Positions 38,559-44,672 of a DNA stretch of 44,672 nt are shown piece by piece. Where the stretch lies: IMG/VR virus record IMGVR_UViG_3300044951_001417, positions 1-44,672 of that record. The stretch is one strand, 5' to 3'. The DNA comes from a virus. Below the pieces are notes generated by a model. That model saw nothing but the letters and a program-made list of their open reading frames with translations. It ran no database searches and was not told where the DNA came from. The stretch's first letter is position 1, and each line of letters opens with the position of its first letter. A program made the translations under genes and the position numbers.

Positions 38559-39338
38559 TTACCCGCGCTGACGAGCCGCCAGCCCCGCGGTGATCTTCTC
38601 CCGCGGGCTCATGTCCTCAACCTTGCGCCCACTGGGCGTCGGACGCCCACCCGAGGGGGTCCCGCCCCCACTGGGCTTGTCGCTCTTGAAGAAGGGCAGG
38701 AACTGCTCCTGCGTGCGCATCTCGCCCACAAGCTCCTTGATGGTCATCGGACCGGTCCCAACGCCCGAATAGCGGGGGTTGCCGTCCGGACCCTTGACCT
38801 GCACAACGAAACGGCCATTCTCCTCGGCGACCTGCACCTGCCGCTCCAAGAACGGCAGCACGAGGTCCGCGTTCACGGCGCCGGCCTCGGCGAGCGCCGC
38901 GCGCGCCTCGCTCGTGAACAGGTGCGTGTTCAGGTGGCCCGTCAGGAAGCCGGTACGGTCCTGCAGCCCCTTGATTTCCTTCTGGTGTGCCTCGGCCATC
39001 GCCCGCTGGGCGGCCTGCACAGCCTGCTGGAGCTCTTCGGGACCCTTCTTGCCCTTGGTCGCCTCGGCGATCACCTTCTCGATACCCTGCGCGATCTCCT
39101 CGGGCGTCGAGCCGTAGGTGCTCAGGGCGGACAGATCGACGACCTTCTTCGAGATCGTACGGACTTCGTCGCGCGACTTCGCCAGCGCCCCCTGCAGGCC
39201 CTGAATCGCGCTGACCGCGGACTTCACGCCCGGATCCTCGGCGCGCAGGACGAACTTGCCGTCCTTCTCGGCGTACAGGCCGCGGAAATCCACGGGAACG
39301 CCCTCGATGCTGTCCAAAACCGGCTTGAACTCGAACAT
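38559..39338 (-). CDS. capsid scaffolding protein
   Basis: 259 residues from ATG 39338 with GGAGG upstream. Charged and helical: a basic/acidic coiled-coil section at about 100-150 (PEELQQAVQAAQRAMAEAHQ) follows an N-terminal globular part (LDSIEGVPVDFRGLYAEKDG), and the C-terminus is basic and Pro/Gly-rich (RPTPSGRKVEDMSPREK). This is the layout of phage scaffold proteins, which have helical cores and a basic C-terminal capsid-binding end. It lies directly upstream of the capsid gene. The N-terminal motif AEKDGKFVLR is common in such proteins. Confidence 0.8.
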   Translation of the reverse strand: MFEFKPVLDSIEGVPVDFRGLYAEKDGKFVLRAEDPGVKSAVSAIQGLQGALAKSRDEVRTISKKVVDLSALSTYGSTPEEIAQGIEKVIAEATKGKKGPEELQQAVQAAQRAMAEAHQKEIKGLQDRTGFLTGHLNTHLFTSEARAALAEAGAVNADLVLPFLERQVQVAEENGRFVVQVKGPDGNPRYSGVGTGPMTIKELVGEMRTQEQFLPFFKSDKPSGGGTPSGGRPTPSGRKVEDMSPREKITAGLAARQRG

Positions 39339-39342
39339 GGCT

Positions 39343-39495
39343 TCACGCCTCCTCAGTTTTGCCCTTCACGGGCTTGTCATCCACCAACAGAATGAGCGAA
39401 TCGTCCATGTGCTGGTCGACTCTCTCGGCCATCTCGGGCGACAGCGGCTTTGCTGGCGCCTCAAGAATCTTTCGCATTTCCTCGCTGATCGGCAT
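39343..39495 (-). CDS. 50-residue acidic protein between the MuF-ART gene and scaffold
   Basis: Starts at ATG 39495 with AGGAGG 6 nt upstream, one of the best SD sites in the window. The product begins MPISEEMRKILEAP, has an acidic middle (MDDSLILLVDD) and ends KGKTEEA, with a net charge of about -5. No family is recognised. The gene directly follows the capsid-associated ART protein gene, so it could be an assembly cofactor or possibly a neutralising partner, but nothing in the sequence demonstrates this. Confidence 0.6.
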   Translation of the reverse strand: MPISEEMRKILEAPAKPLSPEMAERVDQHMDDSLILLVDDKPVKGKTEEA

Positions 39496-39533
39496 CGTGG
39501 GCCTCCTCTGTGTAGTCAGTATGGGGCAAACAC

Positions 39534-42500
39534 CTAGTCCCCGTCAACCTCTTCCACGGTGAAGGTGTGGATCCCCTTCACCTTCTGGTAGCCCGTGACC
39601 TTGTACTTGGTCCCCTGCATCAGCAGGACCTCGTATTCCTCCTCGATCGTCGACTGGGCCATGATCATGCGCCCGTTGTGCTGCTTGGCGACGTGGAAGA
39701 CAACCTGCTCACCCTTCTTCCCGATCTTCTGGGCGGCATCGTTCGCGAAATCGCGTGCTACCATCAGGCTGGTCGAGGATGAGCTGTGCGCCGGCAGGGA
39801 GAAGTGGGCGCCCTGCTTGGTCAACAGCTTAATCTGGTCCGCCCTCAATCCGACTCCTCGGTAAACGACCCCGTCATACACCGGCATGGTACTGAGCGCC
39901 TCATTCAGGTGCTCCAGTGCCTGCTTGGGTGGGACCTTGGGCTTGTAGAGGTTGAAGTCAGTCGTTTTGTAGGCCGTCTGCGGCCTCGTGGTGTTCGGGT
40001 TCTGCAGCGTGCTCAGCACGGCATCGTGGTCCGTCCACGTCATGATCGCTTCTTTGTACTTCTTCGGGGCCAACCCGGTCCACGTGTCCTGTTGCGCAGG
40101 GTTCCACCCGCGCCCGGGTGTGCGAGCCGACTGCGGGTGTCTCAGGAGCAGGTCTTCCTGTGAAATAACACGGAGCCCCCCGCCGGGCACATCCTCAACC
40201 AGATCGTCAAGTGGGACACCAAGACGGAAAACGTCACCAGCAATCGGGCCCAACAGGAGATCCTGCTCCGCTCCGGGGAGCTCTCGCATGAAGTCCTCAT
40301 CGAACAGGGGATTGAACTTCTTCCCCTTCGCTCGAATGCGCTCGTCGAGGGACTTCTCAAGTGAGGTTCGGTTGCGCTCCATGTAGGCCGCACGGCGCGC
40401 GTCGATGTTCGACTGCCGGTCGAGCTGGGCCTGCCAATCAGAGGTCTTCGGGGTCTCCGTGGTCTTGAGGCCGTTGCGCAGCTGCTGATCGGCCTTGGCC
40501 CGCTTCCCTTCCAGATCGTCTGACCACAGCTCTTTTTCGTCCAACACATCCTGAGCGGGGTTGGCAGCCACAGTGGGCCGAACTTCGACCGGCTTCGCCG
40601 GCTCCTTCTTGAGGCGAGCCGCTTCGGCCTTCTCGGCCTTGATGCGCGCCTTCTCGGCCTTCTCGGCCGCGACCTTCTTCGTGTAGTCGTCGAACTCTTT
40701 GCGCTTGGCCGCGGCGATGGCCTTCTGCTTCTCCAGTTCGGCCTTGGCCTTGGCCTTGGCTTCGACCTTGGCTGCCCTGACCTTGGCCGCCTCAACCTTG
40801 GCCGCCTGAACGCGAGCCGCTTCGACCTTGGCCGCCTGAACGCGAGCCGCCTCCTTGACTCGCGCAGCTTCGACCTTGGCTGCCTTGGCGGCTTCGATGC
40901 GCGCCGCTTCGAGCTTTTCAGCCTGAACGCGAGCCGCTTCGAGCGTGGCCTCAGCCTTCTTCTGTGCAGCGGCCTCGATTTTGGCTGCCTTGACGCGAGC
41001 CGCTTCGAGCGTGGCCGCAGCCTTCTTCTCGACATCGACCTTCGGCTTCTTGGGGGCAGGATCCTTCGGCTTCTTGGGAGCGGGCGCCGGCAGGTGATCG
41101 ACCTCTTCCAACTCCAAGACGTATGTCCCATCCGGGGTGATGTCCGCCGGCTTGGTCATCCGGTACTTGGTCCCCTTCATCAGCAGCGCTTCCGACTCGT
41201 CCTGCAGGGCGTAGTCCATGATCAGGCGCGAGTTGTGCTGCTTCTTGATGACGTAGACCACGCGCCTTCCGTCGTCGCGCTTGTTATAGATCTGCATCTT
41301 CGACTGAGACGAGCCAGCAAACATGTGGGCTGTCTGGAGCTCGACTGACGCGGAGCTGTGGTGAGGCAGCTCGAAGCTCCCGGCCTCCAAGAGTGCGTCC
41401 AAGTCGTCTGCCCACATCCCGACGCCTCGGTAGACCTCGCCATCGTAGACCGGCATGGTGCTGAGGGCCTGATTCAGGTGCTCCAGCGCGACCTCCGGTG
41501 CGTACTTGGGCTGGTACTTCTTCGGCTTCGAGAGATTCTTGTAGCCGTGCTGCGGCCGTTTCGTCTTGGGGTTCTGGAGGGTGGAGATCGCCGCATCCTG
41601 CCCTGCCCACGTGCGGATGGCGTCAATGTCGTCAGCCGTGGCCCGCAGCTGCCAAACGTCCTGCATTTCGGGCGTCCAGCCTGTGCCGGGCTGCCTGACG
41701 ACGCGCGCGTAGCGCTGCCGCAGCTCGAAGTTGCTCTTGGAGACCAGCCCACGTACGGGATCGTGCTCTATGAGCCTGTCCAGCTGGAAGCCAGCCCGGA
41801 AAAGGTCCGCCGTCTCCCCAGTCAGCAGCATGTCCTGCTGCGCGGGGGACAGGGAACGCACGAAGGCCTCATCCTCAAGCGGGTCAATCAAACCGGCCCG
41901 CTGGACTCGTTCTGCGAGATCTGCCTCCAGCTCCGGCCTGTGGCGCTCGATGTAGGCCTGCCGGCGCTGATCCATCTCCACACGCCGATTCCGCTGGAAC
42001 TCCCAGTCGGACTCAGTTGGGGTGTCGACGGTCATCAAGTCCTCACGGACCGCTTGATCTGCCACGTAGCGCCGGTGCATGAGGTCGCGATCCCACAGCT
42101 CCTTCTCGTCGAGCAGGTCCTGAGGCGCGCGCGTCTCCTTGAGCGCCTTCAGGCGGCTCAGCTCAGCCTGACGGGCGATTTCAGCCTGCGAGCCCTGCAC
42201 CTCTGCATTCAGCTTCGCGATCTTGGCGTCGGCCTCAGTGCGCAGGCGGGCCTTCTCGGTGATCTGGGCCTGCTGGACCTCTGCATTCAGCCGCTTGATC
42301 TTGGCCTCGGCTTCCGCCCGCTGGACGTCAGTTTTGGCCGCGGCGACCTCGTCGTTCAGCTTGGCGATCTTGGTGTCGGCCTCTGCCCGCAGGCGCACAG
42401 CCTCTTCGGCCTGTGCCGCCTTCACTTTCTCGTTCAGCCGCGCGATCTTGGCCGTGTTCGCCTCGCGGAGGCGTGCGATCTCCAGATTCTTCTGGTGCAT

Positions 42501-43721
42501 GGCCCGAATGTCGTCTGTCGTGCCGTACTTGGCCTTCAGCTCAGCGATCGTCAGCTGGCGCCCGTGCAGATCGACGTACTGGTCCATCGCCAGCCCGTTG
42601 CGGAACAGATCGCCGCGAGTGGGCCCAAGGACGTCATCCTGAAAGGACTTCGGCTGCTTGCGCAACCAAGCGTCGTACGTGGTGTCCCCGGGCAGGGTCC
42701 CGACGTTCTCAGCCACCCACTGCTGCCGGCGGCTCTTGATGAGGGCGTTCCGCTCATCGACAGACAGCTGGGACCAAGCCCCCTTGCCGAGTTCGGCCTT
42801 CGCCTCAGCCCGAAAGTCCTTCTCCCGCATCCTCCGGGTCCGTTTGTCCCGCACGAACGGGCGGTCCGGCATCATGGCCTCGATCCCATCCCCGTCCAGC
42901 TTGGCGATCATGACCGTCCGGCAGCGAGGATGGAAGGGAGGGCGCCTCGGCGAGCCTTCAATCCGCGGATGCGGCACGTTCTCCATGTCCCCGCCCACGA
43001 TCAGGGCGTCGTAGTGCCCGTCCCGGGCCCGGCAGATCGGGCTCGTGCGTCCATCGAGCGTGGCGACAGCCATCAGGGCCTGAATCACGTCCGCATTCTC
43101 GACGAACACCTCGGTGCGGGCCGTGTTGCTGGCGTGGTTGACCATCGTGCGGGCGATCGCGTCCGCGTTCTGCCGTGTGAGCTCCTGTGCCTTCATCACG
43201 CGGTTGATGATCTCGGGAGTGCCCTCTCCCTGCACCATGCCTGCCTTCACAGCACCCGAGATGCGCCTGAGATCGGCTTCCTCCAGATCCACGAACCACT
43301 GCAGCAGGTCGGTCGCCATGTCGACCCCGCCGAAGGGCGTCTCGCGAGCGAGCTCCTGCACAGTCGCGACACTCGGGGCCGCAAAGTTGATCTCCACTGG
43401 GACTGCATTCGAGAGAGCCTTCACCGTGGCGTTGATGGTGTTCTCAACGATGTCGTCCGAGAGGCCTCCCAGCTGACTGCCAACGCCCTGAATCAGCGAG
43501 CTGCGCATGCGCTTGATCTCGCCGACCATGTTCTGCCAGCGTTCGGTGGTGAAGTCGACAACCCCGCCCGTCTTCTCCATCCTTTGGGCAATACGGACGT
43601 TCAGCTCGGCGTCCGCCTTGCGCAGCTCGCCGAGGATGTTCTGCACCTCACCCTGCGTCATCCTCTGCAGGTTGACCGTGTGCTGCAGAAGCGAGTCGTA
43701 GAGCTCTTCGTTCGCAGCCAC
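39534..43721 (-). CDS. MuF-type minor head protein fused to two ADP-ribosyltransferase-like modules
   Basis: 1395 residues from GTG 43721. Residues about 150-275 are an SPP1 gp7/MuF head-morphogenesis domain (MVNHASNTARTEVF, TSPICRARDG, HPRCRTVMI). Then come a coiled coil (411-530), module 1 (536-875), an Ala/Lys/Glu-rich helix (895-1045) and module 2 (1058-1393). Each module ends in an R-S-E type mono-ADP-ribosyltransferase fold: VYRGVG (Arg765, Arg1288), HHSSAS / AHSSSSTS, and ESEALLMKGTKY / EYEVLLMQGTKY with ExE at 842-844 and 1362-1364. MuF proteins enter the procapsid, so the transferase parts could be packaged and injected. The target is unknown. Confidence 0.85.
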   Translation of the reverse strand: MAANEELYDSLLQHTVNLQRMTQGEVQNILGELRKADAELNVRIAQRMEKTGGVVDFTTERWQNMVGEIKRMRSSLIQGVGSQLGGLSDDIVENTINATVKALSNAVPVEINFAAPSVATVQELARETPFGGVDMATDLLQWFVDLEEADLRRISGAVKAGMVQGEGTPEIINRVMKAQELTRQNADAIARTMVNHASNTARTEVFVENADVIQALMAVATLDGRTSPICRARDGHYDALIVGGDMENVPHPRIEGSPRRPPFHPRCRTVMIAKLDGDGIEAMMPDRPFVRDKRTRRMREKDFRAEAKAELGKGAWSQLSVDERNALIKSRRQQWVAENVGTLPGDTTYDAWLRKQPKSFQDDVLGPTRGDLFRNGLAMDQYVDLHGRQLTIAELKAKYGTTDDIRAMHQKNLEIARLREANTAKIARLNEKVKAAQAEEAVRLRAEADTKIAKLNDEVAAAKTDVQRAEAEAKIKRLNAEVQQAQITEKARLRTEADAKIAKLNAEVQGSQAEIARQAELSRLKALKETRAPQDLLDEKELWDRDLMHRRYVADQAVREDLMTVDTPTESDWEFQRNRRVEMDQRRQAYIERHRPELEADLAERVQRAGLIDPLEDEAFVRSLSPAQQDMLLTGETADLFRAGFQLDRLIEHDPVRGLVSKSNFELRQRYARVVRQPGTGWTPEMQDVWQLRATADDIDAIRTWAGQDAAISTLQNPKTKRPQHGYKNLSKPKKYQPKYAPEVALEHLNQALSTMPVYDGEVYRGVGMWADDLDALLEAGSFELPHHSSASVELQTAHMFAGSSQSKMQIYNKRDDGRRVVYVIKKQHNSRLIMDYALQDESEALLMKGTKYRMTKPADITPDGTYVLELEEVDHLPAPAPKKPKDPAPKKPKVDVEKKAAATLEAARVKAAKIEAAAQKKAEATLEAARVQAEKLEAARIEAAKAAKVEAARVKEAARVQAAKVEAARVQAAKVEAAKVRAAKVEAKAKAKAELEKQKAIAAAKRKEFDDYTKKVAAEKAEKARIKAEKAEAARLKKEPAKPVEVRPTVAANPAQDVLDEKELWSDDLEGKRAKADQQLRNGLKTTETPKTSDWQAQLDRQSNIDARRAAYMERNRTSLEKSLDERIRAKGKKFNPLFDEDFMRELPGAEQDLLLGPIAGDVFRLGVPLDDLVEDVPGGGLRVISQEDLLLRHPQSARTPGRGWNPAQQDTWTGLAPKKYKEAIMTWTDHDAVLSTLQNPNTTRPQTAYKTTDFNLYKPKVPPKQALEHLNEALSTMPVYDGVVYRGVGLRADQIKLLTKQGAHFSLPAHSSSSTSLMVARDFANDAAQKIGKKGEQVVFHVAKQHNGRMIMAQSTIEEEYEVLLMQGTKYKVTGYQKVKGIHTFTVEEVDGD
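39543..39935 (-). other. ADP-ribosyltransferase-like module 2 (C-terminal)
   Basis: Residues about 1263-1393 of the MuF fusion. It carries VYRGVG (Arg1288), an AHSSSSTS loop (1311-1318) and EEYEVLLMQGTKY (Glu1362 and Glu1364 as the ExE pair). This copy has the canonical Ser-Thr-Ser loop and an E-x-E turn and is predicted catalytically complete. Confidence 0.75.
41097..41498 (-). other. ADP-ribosyltransferase-like module 1
   Basis: Residues about 742-875 of the MuF fusion. VYRGVG (Arg765), HHSSASVE (S-S-A-S instead of S-T-S) and DESEALLMKGTKY (Glu842 and Glu844). The loop varies from the usual Ser-Thr-Ser, so activity may differ from module 2. Confidence 0.7.
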
Positions 43722-44671
43722 TACACACCCATCCCGAGATCCATCGTCTCGTTCTGCAGCAGGGCGGCGTCCGCCTCTGCGTCATAGTCCTCATCCAGCA
43801 GCCCAGCCCGCTTGAGCTCGTTCGTGTAGGCAACGCGCGAGATGGCGCGGTTCTTGAAGCTCTCCACGAGGGCACGCAGGCCTTCTCCGCCCGCGGGGGG
43901 CGCTGCGAAGCTCGTCTTGATGTCCACAGAGCCTCCTGAGGGCTTGCCCATCCACTTGGCGGTCAGTTCGAGCGCCGTTTCTACCGTGTCGCAGAAGCGC
44001 AGTGTGACGTCCTGCAGCGGGCTCGTGGCCTCGGCCGTATCGAGGCTGCGTGCGGTCGCTGTCTCGCGATTGGGCCGCTTCTTCAGGAACTCGGCGCCAT
44101 AGGAGCCCATCTGCTCTTCGAGGTCCTTGATCTCAGTCCGCCCCACACCGAGCGCCACGCCGCTGTGCTCGACGTAATAGGCCCGTGCCTGCGTGTCCGG
44201 CATGTAGATCCAGCGGTGCGGACCTACGACGAGCTTCTGGGTCTCGTCAGTGGCACCTGAGAGGGCCAAGATAGGGAACCGAGCGACCGTGAGACACGCT
44301 CGCTGGTCGCTCATGCTCTGCCAGTGGGCGATGTTCAGGTCGGCGAGGTCCTCGATCGAGGGCTTGCCCAGCATGAAGTCCTTGCGGTCGCTGTAGAAGG
44401 TCACGATCGGGATCTGGTCGATCTCCATCAGGTACTGCTCGACGATCGACCAAACGACCTTGCGCGTCTTGGCCCTGACGGCCTGCCAGAGCGTGACCTC
44501 CACGCCCGAGGGCGTCAGGACCATCTGGCGGATCTGCTCGACCGGAACGATCGCGAAACCCTCACGCCGACTGACCGTCTCGTAGAAGCGCACTTCCTGC
44601 AGCTGCTCCCGGCCATCGACGACCTTCGCCTCGGCAAAGAAGAGCCTCTCCGGGCACAGATGGACCCAGTA
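43721..44671 (-). CDS. portal protein, DUF4055-type (5' end cut by window edge)
   Basis: The frame is open to the right edge (317 codons shown), so the N-terminus is missing. Sequence at the edge reads YWVHLCPERLFFAEAKVV, followed by LWQAVRAKTRKVVWSIVEQYL and VTFYSDRKDFMLGKPSIEDLADLNIAHWQS, which match the DUF4055 portal-like family (PE, then W....PPL.dla.lN..HyqssSD). The rest carries coiled-coil and clip-like parts ending in ADAALLQNETMDLG. It precedes the MuF gene with a one-base overlap (TAG/GTG), the usual portal-MuF order. The stem would form the DNA channel. Confidence 0.8.
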   Translation of the reverse strand, partial: YWVHLCPERLFFAEAKVVDGREQLQEVRFYETVSRREGFAIVPVEQIRQMVLTPSGVEVTLWQAVRAKTRKVVWSIVEQYLMEIDQIPIVTFYSDRKDFMLGKPSIEDLADLNIAHWQSMSDQRACLTVARFPILALSGATDETQKLVVGPHRWIYMPDTQARAYYVEHSGVALGVGRTEIKDLEEQMGSYGAEFLKKRPNRETATARSLDTAEATSPLQDVTLRFCDTVETALELTAKWMGKPSGGSVDIKTSFAAPPAGGEGLRALVESFKNRAISRVAYTNELKRAGLLDEDYDAEADAALLQNETMDLGMGV

Positions 44672-44672
44672 G

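Noticed and set aside
40760-40870. CRISPR-like or regulatory tandem repeat
   Set aside because: The repeats encode the Ala/Lys/Val helix of the MuF fusion in frame; there are no spacers, so this is protein-coding repetition.
41358-43787. Long open frames on the plus strand (for example here, 9838-12126 and 1999-3705)
   Set aside because: They lie antisense to genes with clear family motifs, have no motifs or SD of their own, and are expected from high GC third-position bias in the real genes.

Overview
This window is a contiguous piece of a tailed-phage (siphovirus-type, Caudoviricetes) genome or prophage. It is GC-rich and densely packed. Every gene I can support lies on the minus strand, so transcription runs from high to low coordinates. 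Typical junctions are ATGA, GTGA, TTGA or TAATG overlaps with GGAGG-type ribosome binding sites, and the two best promoters are sigma70-like (TTGACA and TTGACG -35 boxes). This fits a bacterial host, perhaps proteobacterial, but I cannot name it. Both edges cut genes: the portal loses its N-terminus at the right edge and a primase loses its C-terminus at the left edge. No terminase, integrase, repressor, endolysin or tRNA gene was recognised.

Structural half, read right to left (44.7 to about 18.5 kb): DUF4055-type portal; a 1395-residue MuF minor head protein carrying two ADP-ribosyltransferase-like modules; a 50-residue protein; scaffold; a sigma70-like promoter; HK97-fold major capsid protein; several small virion proteins; a collagen-like fibre; head-tail connectors and tail terminator; tail tube protein; a 20-residue Gly/Lys peptide; tail assembly chaperones G and G-T joined by a programmed -1 frameshift (GGGAAAC); a second gp10-like protein; tape measure; then the tail-tip genes. 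Very stable GC-rich hairpins, two with cUNCGg tetraloops, sit in several of the few non-coding gaps.

Middle (18.5 to 15.7 kb): a duplicated-repeat protein, small membrane or holin-like proteins, and a metallophosphoesterase resembling phage T5 A1. A strong sigma70-like promoter and a roughly 150-nt structured leader follow, and appear to start the early/replication operon.

Replication and nucleotide half (15.7 to 0 kb): a run of tiny membrane and zinc-motif proteins, SNF2-like helicase, a conserved phage protein, a Rad50/SMC-like ATPase, a likely ssDNA-binding protein, two nucleoside 2-deoxyribosyltransferase-fold proteins, two exported small proteins, a Dda/RecD-like helicase, B12-dependent class II ribonucleotide reductase, a member of the 5-hydroxymethyl-dU DNA kinase / aGPT-pyrophosphorylase superfamily, a thymidylate-synthase-fold protein lacking the catalytic cysteine, family A DNA polymerase, dCMP deaminase, a VRR-NUC-like nuclease and a primase.

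Two systems stand out. One is the MuF protein with tandem ART modules, a possible capsid-carried effector that modifies the host at injection. The other is the set of thymine-directed genes (dCMP deaminase, TS-like protein, hmdU kinase/aGPT-pyrophosphorylase homologue), which suggests that thymine in this phage's DNA is hypermodified.
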